DNA of 64,000 bases from Thysanoteuthis rhombus. Taxonomy: Eukaryota > Mollusca > Cephalopoda > Oegopsida > Thysanoteuthidae. This document shows, in pieces, positions 1-12,429 of this stretch. A program made the position numbers and the translations under genes. The notes under the pieces are model-generated. The model made no database searches and had not been told where the DNA came from. It saw only the letters and a list, made by a program, of their open reading frames with translations. Location: the NCBI GenBank assembly GCA_963457665.1, contig OY735212.1:19474247-19538246 (forward strand). The letters run 5' to 3'. Every line of letters begins with the position of its first letter. Position 1 is the stretch's first letter.

Positions 1-1604
1 AGTTTTTACAAGTTTAATTGTGAAATTTCATATTTGTTCACATCAATCTGTGTTTCAAAAGATAATTGAATCTTAAAAGATGAAAAGCAAATAAGTTTTC
101 ATTTTTTCAAATCATCTGATTCATTTTGCTTTTTATGTGAGTAGATTAAAAACACAGCTGGAAATAAGTCTCAAATTCAATGTAAACAAAACCAATATCT
201 ATTCATACAAATACAAGAGTTTATGTCCATACTTAATGCTCATGTGATGGGAGTGGCTACTTCAACCAATCACAAAGGAGTAAGGCTTGCCCACCTCAGC
301 ACCATAAATTTCTATTTATGCTTTCTATATGTACCATATAGATACCACACTCAAAATAAGCAAAACAGAACCAAATGCCCTTCCCGTACTGTCCTTCAAC
401 ATAGTGACCCACAGTTTATACACACCCCTCGACCGCTGATTGAATTCTGGTCTTTCTAGCTATATACTCTTGCAAGTGAGAGAGATGATGAGGTACTGAA
501 CTTCTCTTCAACTCTAGAAGGCAAGCAGAGAAGACCAGGAAAGTTATCAGAGCTAAGCAAAAAAAAATCAGATTCGTAAATTATATGAAACTTGCTAAAA
601 TATACATGCTAACAAGTTGTTCCATTTTTTAAGAAAAAGAAAAGAAATTGCTGTTTTTTAACTAAAATTATGAGCTCTGTACTCTGCGTATATATCAGTT
701 TATTCCAAAATAACTTGTAGATATTTACTTTTTAAAAATGAAAAAACAAAATAAAACCCCAGCCTCAGAATCAAAACAAGACCAAACCCCTCTCCCATAC
801 TGTCCTTCAACATCAAAGTAATCACTTAAATCAAATATTGGTTGATAATTGCCTAAAATTGCTAATTTCCAACACCCAGTCATTCATGAAAGTTTAGGTC
901 AACATAGTACCATAGTTATAAAGCAAATTCAGGACAGCTAAATCGGAATTCATAGCCTGCAAATATTTAACGCAGAGCCCTTCAAATTGTGGATTTTGTA
1001 GTATACGATGCATATGCTATGTAGTCAATCAAAAACTGAAAAAACCAAAAGCATACATTCATTTTCGTTACTCTTATTTTTTGACCCTTCCGTTCCGTGA
1101 CCACATCTCTTTCCACCTCCTCTTTACTGAGATCTAAGCTTTGTCTCTCTTTATGTATTCCGAATATGTACGTCAAGGAAAATATTGATTTCCATTCTGG
1201 ATTCATATTGAGTTATCTGAACTTGAACGGCTGTGCATGATCTAAATGTGCAACATGCAAAATGTCTCTCAAACACTAAGCATTGTTTCTAGGTTCAGAA
1301 GAGATGAGTTTTTAGAAACTGTCAATCAAAACTGTCGACATATTTTTTTTCAAAACCATTCTAGCTGGATTATGAGAAGACACTTGCCTCATCTGAAGGC
1401 TGATGCAGCACAGTCTTCCTATCTCCTCCTTCCTCTCCTCCAGTTGACCATGTGCCAGACTAAGCTGCACATATATACTGGTCAACATCGCCCTTCAAAC
1501 CAGGCATGCCAAAAAAATAATAGCAGCCTTATGACTGGGAATCTGTTTTCTAAACAGTACCTCTGCATTACACTATAAAGAGACATTGTTCAGGGTAATT
1601 TCTT

Positions 1605-2010
1605 AGAAACCCTCAACCAAGACTGGCTATATTTGTATGTGTCATGAATAGGCTGAACCAGTGGTACAAGAGAGCCGTGAATTTAAACATTTTCTTATGT
1701 TCACTGAAAAAAAAATTTTGCATTTTGAAGAAAAAATACCAAATAAATTTTCAGAGTAGGGGTCAATTTACAATGTAAGTCTATGCGGAATTGGTCCCTT
1801 AGTTTGTATCCAACGGCATCAACACTCGTTTGTTTTTAAGTTGGGACTCTTTTAGTGGTCACTGCCAAAAAAAAAGGTGACCGAAGTACCTTTTTCATTG
1901 ATCACCCTTTTTTCCAATTTTTCAATTGATCACTCCTAACACGGCAAGCTGCCAGAAGATGTTGGTCAATTGATGGCTTTTCTTTTGAAGATGAACTGTT
2001 TTTTTCATTT
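1605..2010 (+). repeat. Family A repeat, forward copy
   Basis: Family A is a roughly 400-bp non-coding repeat. It runs from an AACCATCAACCAA-type start through a GTAAGTTTATGCTAAATTGGTCC segment, a GTGATCAC segment and a GATTGATCACC segment to an end like GAGTGACTAACCAGACCTG. This copy is nearly complete and faces the inverted copy that follows. Confidence 0.75.
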
Positions 2011-2179
2011 TCTCTATTCCTTTTCTCCCAAACTTTTGATGATGATCATTTCTTTGGTCTGCTGATTCTTTCTAAAACGGATGCTGGTAATTCAACTCTT
2101 GTTCCTGTCATGAAAATGTCAGTCTTTCAAACGTACGATAGAAGTTACTGGTCAAATCATTACTTGATAACATACTGAT

Positions 2180-2585
2180 AACAGGTATGGTTAGTCACTC
2201 AACAGAAACTATCACATGACCAACATCGAATGCCATGTTGGGGGTGAATCTGTAAAAAGATTAGGAAATGGAGGTAGTCAATAAACAAGTTAATTTCCTC
2301 ACATTTTGTTGGGCAGTGATCACTAAAAATGTCCCAATTTTCCCAAAACTAGTCTGAATACAAATGGACCCAAATCAGGGACAAATTTAGCGTAAACTTT
2401 CATTGTGAAAATCTTATTTAGACAGAAAATTTTCAAAAAGTGAATGTTCAAATTTACAGCCCTCTAGATCCATTACTTCAGCCTGTACAAATGATACATA
2501 CATACATACATACATAGCCAGTCAGACTACCTAAAAAACTGAAGAAACCTATATTGATGGTTTTTCTTGATGGTTTCTGATAACT
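2180..2585 (-). repeat. Family A repeat, inverted copy
   Basis: It starts with AACAGGTATGGTTAGTCACTC, the reverse complement of the family-A end, and finishes at TTGATGGTTTCTGATAAC. It forms a head-to-head pair with 1605-2010, separated by about 170 bp. Confidence 0.75.
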
Positions 2586-4439
2586 ACCTACGTAAATAAC
2601 TTTATAAAACATAGTTAAAGTAGCAGAACGAACAAAATAAAGGTTGAAGTTACTTTCTACAATGTAAATGTCAGTCTCTGTATAACTGCAATGCCAAAGC
2701 TCAAAAGTAACCAGAGTCTATATTTTACAAACATATAGATACAAAATAATGTGAAAGTTGTCTTTTTAAATGGGTAGTTGCCAAAAAAATACCTAGGTTT
2801 CTCAAACTTAGCCACAGATATCAGAGCAATAGATCCCCAGTCTACCATATTTTTTTGGCCAGCCTAGTTTTAAGACAGAAGTTGACTAATGCACATAAGT
2901 GCAGCTTTGTCTGGCACAAGGTCAAAATTAGGAGAATAGATAGGAGCTGGGATAATTGTATTCTGTCTTCTTATAATTTTGTCTGAATCAAAAATGGTAG
3001 CCAGCTAAAACCTTTATGTGGTCCTATGCAAGATTTGATTTGGTAACCCTCTACTGCTATTTTGTGGGTCATTTAATGTGAATCAGGCTGGCTCTAACCT
3101 GTATTCTAGTGATGTTCCTATTATGCTATTGTTTGAGAAAGGCATGAATCCAAAATTTCCAAAAAATCATTTTTTTTTCCTTTAATTCAACATTAATACT
3201 TCTTAGGAACTTTTATTAATGATGGTCTTCTCATTTTTATCTGAAGTCAGAGATGAAAGAGAACACATACTACACTTTGACCCTAGATTATAATCAGATG
3301 ATTGAAGTTAGGGCAATACTTTAAGCATCAGATTTAAAGTCTCCGTGATCATCTGATCTAATTTACCCATTTCTTTCATTTTCAATTAAGTGTCACGTTT
3401 AATGATTGGAGAATAAATTAAAAATAGCCCCAAACTAATTTGCAATAATTGTCTTTTTTAACCAATCAAAGTTGAATCACCTTGCAAAACATCATTATTA
3501 TAGACGTAACAAAAGCCATATCTGTCACACATGGAATCAATAGCAGCCATCAGCCCCTCTCTCTTCCAACCCTCTTATTGAATAATCTCACTTCCCCCCT
3601 TTTCTCTTCCTAACCACTTATAAAACTGTATGAATTTCCTTTCCTCTCTCTCTTCTTTGTGTGCCTGTCACTTATAGCATCAGTAGCAGGTATCAGCTGA
3701 ACCTGTTGTTGTACACTTATAGGCACCCTTTCTAATAGTAGATAAAAAGAAAGAGACAAAGACAAAGAAATCTGGGTTGCTTTGCAGTTTGTAGAGTTTT
3801 ATTGATGTGTGATGAAATACTGTGTGTTTTCTTTGCACTTTGGTTCTTGTGAAGTCTGGACCTGACGTCGGATTCCCAAAAACAACAGATTGCAGTAGTC
3901 CCAGCAAAGACATGAGGGAAATACCCAAATTGGAAGAAAAACTTGTTTCTGTCTGGCTAAACAATTCAATGGAATTGTTTTCGGTCCTAAATTCTTTCAC
4001 CTGGGATATTGTTTAGTTCACTTTGAGAAATCATATTCAGTTTCTCAATATCTTATCAACTAGTGAGGCCATACAATCAAATGTGGACCAGAGGAGGGTT
4101 CTGACACACAACCTCCACCTCCTGTTTGAGCAGAGCACAAACAAAAACATATTTTTTTTCTCCCAAATACCTACATAGAGAAATATTATAGATTTTTAAA
4201 AGCCCAAATTATACCAAATAATGATAAGTCAACCTTAAAAACAAAAAGTTATCATATACATTGTTAGCTTATTAGACAGGAGTGGAAAAAAAAGAGGCTC
4301 AAAATCCTGGAAATGTCCCTAACAGTATTTATTGATCATTAGAATAACTTTAATACAAGTCACCCTTTCTCCCCACTGCCCACAGTCTATGCTCTCTTGG
4401 TCAATGTCATCTTTCTTTCTCCCTTCTAATCTTCTCTCA

Positions 4440-4495
4440 GGGAGCCGAGCCCCCTGAGCCACCAAATCTCCGGCTATGCCCCTGCAGAGAATGCA
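4440..4495 (-). mobile_element. Family-E terminus
   Basis: The minus strand reads CAGGGGCATAGCCGGAGATTT, the same terminus as family E. Related termini occur near 54920-54970 and 63245-63300. The other ends could not be located. Confidence 0.5.
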
Positions 4496-5049
4496 CTATC
4501 ACTGTCACTAAATATAGAACAATCATGTGATCATGACATCATCATGATGGAAGTATAATCCAATAAAAGTCACAAAGTCATCACAGTGACATCGTTACTG
4601 TGTTATTACATCCAAAAAGACCCTATGTTGTCCTATCTGGCATTGTTAACAAAATCCAAAGAATTCCTGGATCTGCCCCTAAACTCAATCAGTTGTTCTT
4701 TGGCCCATTGTCCATCCTTGCACAAAAAGTCATTGAAATTGAAAATGAACTTTCAGAGATATTGTATGAAAAATGAACAGAAAGACATGGGTGAGAAAAC
4801 ATAACCTCTGTTCCACTTTGTTGGCTATGGTAAGGAAGACTCTGGAAAAAATTTTCTTTTGTCTAGAAATTTTTTTACAATCCTTGATATACTATTCCCA
4901 ATGTTGCCGATTTGGTGTTGTTTGCACTAAATTTAGCCTGTCTCTTGTTTTTGACTGCAAAACAGTGCTAAATTAGCACAGGGTGCTTAAATATTCTAGC
5001 CATTTTTCAGCGTGTTTATGGCCATTTTTTAGGATCTTTGTAGCGGAAT

Positions 5050-6271
5050 TTGGCTATTCTTGGCATTTTTACTTTCAACTTAGCACTTTTTAGCAGTCAA
5101 AGTAGCATAAAAATATTTTTGGAGTTGACAGCCCTGACTATTCCCCATTCCTTTGATATAAGAAAGATATGTCCTTTTGATGTACAATATTTAATATATA
5201 ACAGACAATCAACTCTTTCTTTACTGTTAAAATATAAAGTGTATAAATAGCTATTTTGTAATTGCGAGTTTTTTTTCATCCTATTTACATTGTAAACATT
5301 ATCTATAAGGATTCATTTCCTGATCACTTCGGGGCTTTTTCATTTTATTTACCGACACATTTTAACCAGCAGCAAAAAGAAAAGGAAAGAAAAATTAATG
5401 AAACATTACATTCCATTAGAGCTGGCAATGGAATAAACCAAAGATAAGTTTCATCAAAGGAACAGAGATAATTTTTAGAATATGGGTTGGGCTGTGGTGA
5501 TCGGTCTGATTCCATCAAAGAGTTCGAGAATAGCTTCCACTGCAGACTACAATGTTGGAATTTTAAATTCTGTTGATAAAGGACATAAGTATCTTTGAAG
5601 ATGCAGACATCTATTGATTAACTTTGATAAAACAACAAAAGCTTAAAAAAAGTTTTAAAAAGAACGAAAGCAAATAAACAATGTTTAAATATGAGCTTGC
5701 ATAAAAAGCAAAAGGAAAAATGCATTTTTATTTCAGTTACGGCCTATTTCTTTCAACTAGCTGAAGTTGGGGTAGGAATATTGTAAAGGAATTGAAAGGA
5801 AAATGAATGGAGAGAAATTATTAATTTTGATAACAGAATTGTCAAGCTAAGAATAATTTATCACAACTGTAATTTTGGACACAGTCCCTCATCAGAAGTT
5901 TTGAAAGAGGGAGAAAAATTCTTAAACTGATTATATTTACTTGAATATGGAATCCTCCACTTGGAAAGTTTATATCAAATATTTTCCAATTTTTTTTTCT
6001 TTTTGCTAACTAATGTTTCAGAGAAGTTGATGGTAAAATCATCTTTTATAGAACTTTGGCTATTTTTGGCATTTTTCTTTTAATTCAGCACTTTTTAATA
6101 GTCAAACTAGCACCAAAATATTTTTAGTGTTGGCAACCCTGACTATTCCCAATTCCTTTGATATAAGAAAGATATGTTCTTTTGACGTACAATAAATTTG
6201 ATCTGGAACAGACATTCAACTCTTTCTTTACTATTAAAATATAAAGTGTAAAAATAGCTATTTTGTAATTG
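5050..6271 (+). repeat. Pair of 216-bp direct repeats, offset 1006 bp
   Basis: 5050-5265 and 6056-6271 are clearly homologous along their full length, both from TTGGCTATT to TATTTTGTAATTGC, with roughly 85% identity by eye. They could be two independent copies of one element or the terminal repeats of a small composite. The 790 bp between them has no coding frame. Confidence 0.8.
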
Positions 6272-6472
6272 CAACTGTAGAAATCATTTATACAACTTTG
6301 GAACTTTTTTTCTCAAATATTGACTTCCCAGTGAAAAGTTTGGAGCATCCCTATAAACTAGAAACATTACTGGAAATTTAATTTCTAAATCATTGAAATT
6401 GTTAATTTTCATTTTATCTAAATTATATATTTAAAAAGACATTAGCATAAAATATTGTATCAATAAGATTAT

Positions 6473-7811
6473 GTTTTCTTTTTGTTTCATTGACTCTGGA
6501 CATATCATCTTTCACAATTGTGGTCACTCCAGCAGTGCCTGATCAAGATTTTGGAGCCCTGCGGGCTACAGGCACTGTAAGGCTCCACCCCAATGATATT
6601 TTCAAAAAGGAAGAAAAGTTAAAAGAAAAATAAATTTGATTTTAGAAGACTAACAACTATAAAAATTCAAACATTTCTATTTTATTTTAATTACTAATTC
6701 AAAAAGTCTTTTCTATGAAATGTCTTTCAATAAAAAGTTGTGATACCATTTTTAATATCACCAAAGGTATGAATTCAAGGGCGATAACTTTTGCCAGTGC
6801 ACAAATGTTTTTGTTGTCAAAATGTAACGAAACGTCCAGATTATGTCGACCTATGAATTTTATTTTTATCATTATTTTTTTTCGAAAAAAAAGGAGCATT
6901 TGATAGGTTTTATTGAGTGAATAACATAACCTGTTATTCGATTCTTTTTTAATCAAATCTTTGCTTTCTCTGCTGCTTCAGGTTGCCCAAGAGCCGTCAT
7001 TCGGATCTATTCCAATGCAGATGGAATCAAGCCAGATAAGGAATTGTGTGGTGTTTGGAAACAAGGATATTCCTACACAGCAAAATCTCATTCAGTAAGA
7101 GTGAGGTAAGAGCCATCTTTGTTTTACTCTCAACATCTTGGACCAGTGATTCTGAACATGGAGCAATTTGGAATTTGCTTTTTGCTTATCACACTCATTC
7201 AGTGGCTGAAAACTGAGTTGTGTTAATTATACATGATTATTAATCAATTTCCAGGTCTTTGATATGTTCAGTGTCTACCAATTGATTCATTACTGTATAC
7301 ATAGTCACCAAAATCTAGCTTTACTGTACACCAAATTATCCAGACCTATTTCCATCACTCTTTCTAATTAGATAATACTATTAATTTCTGATTATACTAT
7401 AAATTTCATCGTAATTAATGTTCAACTTATTCATTCTATAGGGTTTAAAAGTGATGAGGAAATTGCATTGTTAATAAATTTCACATGAAAAAGAAAATAT
7501 AAAAATTCTAGTAAGAGCCCTAAAAATGACATATCAATATTTTTTCTACAAAAATTAGCTGTTGTCTATATAATTGAATTATTTTTTTGTAATAAGAGGA
7601 ACGTAGGATTTTTTGAACAGTTGATATGGGGCATAGAGCAAAGTAGGTTGAGAACACTTTTCTTTTTCTTTTTTGATTTACTGATTCTGAGCATATTATC
7701 TTTCACAATTGTGGTCACTTGAGCAGTGCTTGATTAAGATTTGTTAGGCCCCTGGGCTAAATGAACTATGAGCCTCCCAACCCCTAGTGATATTTTCAAA
7801 AAGCTAAAAAG
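6473..7811 (+). repeat. Direct repeats flanking the CUB exon
   Basis: 6473-6620 and 7659-7811 share TCTTTCACAATTGTGGTCAC, AGCAGTGCYTGATYAAGATT and TGATATTTTCAAAAAG in the same order. One lies on each side of the exon at 6982-7105, in direct orientation and about 1.19 kb apart. Confidence 0.75.
6982..7105 (+). CDS. Internal exon: CUB domain, central part (CUB/LDLa protein)
   Basis: This 124-nt exon encodes 40 full codons, from TGC (Cys) at 6984 to Val before the split codon AG|C. It is preceded by the pyrimidine-rich acceptor ttctctgctgcttcag and followed by the donor GTAAGA. The peptide starts with Cys-Pro, runs through a beta-strand-like RAVIRIYS, a turn, ELCG, then a segment ending HSVRV. 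This is the pattern of a CUB domain from its third cysteine through the conserved C-G to the strand before the final beta hairpin. The Asp-Tyr calcium-site motif usually found just after the third cysteine is absent (Arg-Ala instead), so this CUB is probably not a calcium-binding one. Entry phase is 1 and exit phase 2. The first half of the domain must lie in an upstream exon not seen here. CUB domains are extracellular protein-interaction modules. Exon status is strong; protein identity is not assigned. Confidence 0.88.
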
Positions 7812-7984
7812 ACTGAAAAAAATATTTTGAAAATTCAAACATTTTCTCAGAAAAAATTTCCCCTGAATATCAGTACACTAAAAATGACTTATATAACTGA
7901 AGAGTCTTACTAATTGATCTGATAAGCAAGCTGCCAGTGAAATAAAAAAAAAAAAAGATTTCTTGTCCAAAGATTGACTTATTC

Positions 7985-8215
7985 ATGTTGATTCTTGTTG
8001 ACTCATTATGGAGCATGGATCTACAACTACATCACACTGTTGGTGATGTTTTTGTGGCGATTTGGTTTCTACAAAGTGGCATTGTTAGCCCTGTGTCTAA
8101 CCCTCCACTTCTACTCTGGCTTAAGTTAGACTGCCTTACAGAACTTTGGAAGAGAAGTGGATTCATACCTTTTCCAAAGGCATTTGTGTGAAATGGAGAC
8201 AAGCAGTCTCAACCA
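7985..8215 (+). mobile_element. Repeat fragment homologous to the relic at 43985-44290
   Basis: The + strand encodes Trp-Leu-Lys-Leu-Asp-Cys-Leu-Thr followed by Arg-Ser-Gly-Phe-Ile-Pro-Phe-Pro, matching the corresponding words at 44140-44240 on the other strand. The transposase end is not recognisable here, so the link to mariner rests on the other copy. Confidence 0.5.
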
Positions 8216-8319
8216 AAACTCATATTCGGTAATTTTTTTCTGCACATGGCACCTCGACTCCTGATCATTAGTTACTATAAACAAAGAAATGGTTTGTAGC
8301 ATAAATCTTGTTTACTTCA

Positions 8320-8920
8320 TTTAATCCTTCCTTCATTATTATCTCTTAAATTCATGAACCACTTCAAACTGGACCTGAACACAGTAGTAGGCTTTAATGG
8401 AAATTTAAATAGAACTCTTTTGAAAATTGAATTTTTTTTCTTTGCAAATTTACCGGAGAGTGCAAAGTAGTAACTTTGAATAGAAGTTATTCCCCTTGAT
8501 TTATGATTTGAATTTTTTTTCACATGAATGAGAGTTTCTTTATGTTTCTCACAATTGTGTACAATGAGTGAAATATGGTGAATGAAAGTTGCTTTTTATT
8601 GCTTTTTTTCTGATATCAAATCTCCATATTCAAGAGAAACTTCACAAAAATCAAAGACGTTAATCTATAACTGTATAAAGATATGAAGATTTTACATTAA
8701 TAGAACAGAAACTTTATTTAACTCTTGAATTCCTAAAAGGAAAATTGAATGCTGATATCACAGGAAATAAATTCTGATTGAAGTTATCTCCCTTCAACTA
8801 TTAGATTGATTTTTTTTCCTGTTCAAATCACAGGAAAATTCCATTATTTTTAGTTCTATTCATTGAGGAATTCCACTGTCAGTTACAAATGGTCCATGAA
8901 TTTAAAAGTTGATGTATAAC
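8320..8920. repeat. Family C repeats, two adjacent copies
   Basis: Family C is a roughly 200-bp non-coding repeat with the words AATTCATGAACC, CTGTCAATTACAAG and GAAGTTATTTCCCTT. 8320-8540 is one orientation and 8730-8920 the opposite one. Other copies lie at 17740-17960, 19130-19385, 33240-33460, 47230-47420 and 53640-53835, with a fragment near 51600-51660. Confidence 0.6.
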
Positions 8921-9381
8921 TGCTTTTACACTCGTGAAGATTTTACATTTAATAGAACTGCAGAAACATTATTTAAGCAAAAAAAAAAATACAAGATCCT
9001 CTTTGGTTGATGATAAACACATCAGAACCACGTTTAAGGAAGGAGAAAAAATTAAAAGCACAGAATTTTCTCCAAAATTGTCGTCTGATTGTATATTGGA
9101 AAATGAAAGCCGAACAAAAGAAAACTCAGTACAAGTTCAAGTTGTCATGTTGGATTCATGAAGCATTTATCTGAAAAATTTCAACTGACCAAGTTTTCTG
9201 CTTTGTATTTGAATTGAGATGAACTGAGAATTACTTTTCTTTCTCTTCGACTTTTCACCAAACAAATATGCATTTCTTTCAAACTTTTTTTTCTTTTTAG
9301 CTCATTTTCCTCTGTAATGACAATCACAGGCCTGTTATAAGTGACCCCCCCCCCAACATTTGTAAGATAATTAAAAAAATG

Positions 9382-9384
<3 letters not shown>

Positions 9385-9463
<79 letters not shown>
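9385..9463 (+). repeat. (AT)n(GT)n microsatellite
   Basis: About 15 AT units run directly into about 25 GT units with one GC interruption, preceded by a run of nine C at 9346-9354. Confidence 0.97.
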
Positions 9464-9466
<3 letters not shown>

Positions 9467-9881
9467 AAAAATTTTTTTTTCAAAAGGCATACGTTATATC
9501 AACTTAGACTGCTAAAATACAAGAAATTAGGGTCCTTAAACTCTGGAAATTCAGATTTTTGTGGGGCTTCACCTCTATCGAAATGATTACTTCACTCCCA
9601 AAATCCCCAGCTTCTTTTGGTTTGGTTACCCTCCTGGCCCCCCTCCGCAATCGAGGCCAAATTTTTTTCACAGTTCTGATATTAACTATAATCCAGTTTA
9701 CATTACCTGCTCAAAGCAACTTCAGCCACTAATCTTGGCTAAATGTCTTTATAAAACGCACATATATTACTTTCACTTTAGACAAATGTGTGAAAGCTAA
9801 AAAATTCCACCAAATAAGGTCCGTAGACAAGTCTCTTATTACTCCATCTTGTACTGTTTATCTTTTCATTTGAACCTTTGA

Positions 9882-9913
9882 AAACTTCTGGGACATGTAT
9901 ATCCCAGAAGTTT
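9882..9913. repeat. Perfect 12-bp inverted repeat (hairpin)
   Basis: AAACTTCTGGGA and TCCCAGAAGTTT are exact reverse complements around an 8-nt spacer. No associated element was recognised. Confidence 0.85.
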
Positions 9914-10291
9914 CTATGACTGCTGGGATATATATGGTCCAAAACTCTTTTCTAGAAGTCAACTGGGACGTTTTAATTCAGATATCAAGCACCTTAAGAG
10001 GTTAGTCTTGAAAAGAGTGGGAGGAAAAATACCTCCTTTATCCTAAATGATATAGAAAGCACTTATGGTATGAGGTGCAAGTTAATCTCATCTCAAACAG
10101 CTTCATCATGAATTTCCATAATCAATCTTCAAGGTTAAAGATTATATTGGCCAAACATGTTGTGATAGAATACAACAAAAAAAAGATGATATCTCAAGCA
10201 TTCCTATGATTAGTAAGATTTTAGTTCAAAGTATTCCTTTTTGTGATAGCTTCTATACTTATTAACTTTGGGTGAAAAAATTCAGAGGGGA

Positions 10292-10431
10292 TTAACCCTT
10301 TAGCATCAAATAGCTCAGTTACACAGGTATATTTAATCATGTTAAGGCCCAAAAGATAAAGGTAGGTAACTCAATGGTTTACTTCATCATACTTTATTTC
10401 ATTTGTGACTTCTTAGGTGCTAAAGGGTTAA
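10292..10431. mobile_element. piggyBac-like MITE, 140 bp including both TTAA sites
   Basis: TTAA at 10292-10295 and 10428-10431 flank an inverted terminal repeat CCCTTTAGCA that is perfect at both ends. TTAA target duplication with CCC-starting termini is the mark of the piggyBac superfamily. The interior is non-coding, so it would have moved with a transposase supplied elsewhere. Confidence 0.85.
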
Positions 10432-10544
10432 TATGAAATTAAAACAGTCAGGAAGGTCAGAACAGATTTCCTCCACTTTCTGAAAATAGTTATTCCTATA
10501 AAAACTTTTTGTACGCTGTCATAAACCAAATGAGGTGGTGGGAG

Positions 10545-10935
10545 TTATAGGAGAATGGACCCCAAAATTCGCAAGACCTCTATATCTTGGGAATCGCAGA
10601 GCCAGTACTTTCTGAAGTTGTCTAGCTTGTCACACCATTTAACTTAATTTTTAGCCACAATTTCTTATATGATCTCTAGGGATCTATGTTGCAATTCATA
10701 ATGTCCAGCAGTTGTGTGAAATTCTTGCAACATGTCCAGCCCATTGCCATTTGTAAAACAAAAGATAGTTTTCTTGCTTTTTCTTGTAAAATTGAAAAAT
10801 CAGTCTTATAAAAAGCTTCAGGTTCTGTTTTCTCCAAGTAGATATTGGAAATTTTTACTCGGACATTACTCACTGCCCAAGTGAAGAAAACATTTGTCAA
10901 ACTCCAATCCAAAACAGGGGCTATAGTTGACTTGG
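10545..10935 (-). mobile_element. RTE-type LINE fragment, 3' end of ORF
   Basis: On the minus strand this matches the other RTE 3' fragments in the window. It contains the region encoding a Met-Gly-Trp-Thr stretch followed by an LLDIMNCNIDP-like segment, and the conserved non-coding-strand words found in the copies at 32050 and 48740. Frameshifts and stops make it dead. It is truncated at both ends. Confidence 0.7.
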
Positions 10936-11094
10936 TTTATCCATCTTGAAAACAATAGCAAGAACAATCCCAATCTAATTTAGTGAAGTAAACAATTCAT
11001 TGTCTGTCCTGTCAATGAATTGATGTATAAAATAAACATTTCCCCGTCGTAATTTGAAATCATGACCAGGTGATCGGTAGGTGGAAATTACCCC

Positions 11095-11310
11095 CTCTCA
11101 GATAGGTTTCAATTCGCAAAGTGAGTTTACGCTAAATTTGTTCCTTAGTTTGTGTCCAGCAGCATTCACACTTATTTTTTAAAATTCAGACTTTTCCAGT
11201 GATCACAGCCCCCAGAAAATTTCTCGATTGATCACCCGAAACATGGCCTGCTGCCAAGAGACATTGGTCATATCACGGTCTCTATCAAGCAACTAACCAG
11301 ACCGATTATT
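11095..11310 (+). repeat. Family A repeat, left-truncated
   Basis: It begins within the family at the AGTTTACGCTAAATTTGTTCC word and reaches the end word ACTAACCAGACCG. Confidence 0.7.
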
Positions 11311-12388
11311 ATTGTTGTTCCCAAGCAGTTCCATCCCTTCTAGATTCCCTTTTTGCAAAGGTCAGAGACTGGATCAGCCGAAATGTTGAGTGAACAGCAA
11401 AAATAACAAGAAGAATGAATTCAATTGTCCCCAAAACTCTGTGAATGAAAATTCTGGAGCCTCAGTCGAGACAGATCTCTTAGTTCATCACCAACAGTGG
11501 GTCAGCACTGAATGAATAATTCCTTTCAAAGAAGATTCTATTGATGAAAAGCTGGAAAGAGAATCTTTTTAGTAAAACCCAAAAACCTGGTATCTATTCT
11601 TGTGAATCTGTTAAAGTGAAAGAACATTGTTTCTTTTTTCCAGACTTCATTTTCAGAGATAAAGAGCGCCAGTACCCATGAAGAGGGAGTCTGCACGATT
11701 CAAACGATGTCTGCAGTTTCCATTGTAACACCTGTTCGATCTCGCAATCATCAGGTGTTTCCCTCCTTTTGCATTCTTCCTCTTCTTCATTATCTTACCT
11801 GAGTGAAATCACATAAACAACCCATTTGTTTGGTAACTAGCTGAAAGCTAGTCTTGGAATGCAGCACTGGTTTCTATTCAAAGAATTACTTCCTTGGACC
11901 GCCTGACACTCCCAAACCCAGGATTTCTAGGCATTATATATAACCCAGACAATTATTTTTTGGCACCTGTGAGGATTCTTTGAAACTTACTGAGGAATGT
12001 GAAAGAGTTTTTGAATAGACTGCAGCATGAATTTGGCACATTAGCCAAAGAAAGAGAAGATATAATAGAACGAAATTATTACCATTTTTTTTCCCCCGTT
12101 CAGCAACATATTTTGATTTAACACCTTTTTCTGAATGAATTTTTGTATTGAGGATGGCTGAGCTGGTACGGATTCCGGGTGGGGGGTCCAGGGGACCAGA
12201 CTCCCCATCTCCATTTCTCCTTGCCCTAAATACACACTAGGGGTGGCTGAGAATTATTTGTGGTCTACTGAAGGGATGACAAGGGTTTTTAAATTTCTAT
12301 ACTTATTCATATATAGACATATAATATACATGTATATATTTACCAGAGAAAATTCAAGCAAATTTCTTTCCACATCTATATATCAACT

Positions 12389-12390
<2 letters not shown>

Positions 12391-12429
<39 letters not shown>
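12391..12429 (+). repeat. (TA)n microsatellite
   Basis: About 19 uninterrupted TA units. Confidence 0.97.

Larger units (their letters stand above)
1..6981 (+). other. Upstream intron of the CUB/LDLa gene (3' part), no exon recognised
   Basis: The exon at 6982 begins mid-codon and mid-domain behind a good acceptor, so at least the right part of this stretch is intron. I see no exon encoding the first half of the CUB domain with a phase-1 donor here. What it does hold: an inverted pair of family-A repeats (1605-2585), a short CATA microsatellite (2498-2518), a family-E terminus near 4440-4495, and a pair of 216-bp direct repeats (5050-5265, 6056-6271). The rest is unique-looking AT-rich sequence without reading frames of coding character. 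Confidence 0.6.

Noticed and set aside
3680-4016. Overlapping 106-codon minus and 64-codon plus frames, considered as an LTR or gene remnant
   Set aside because: No protease, RT or integrase motif, no paired terminal repeat and no recognisable domain.
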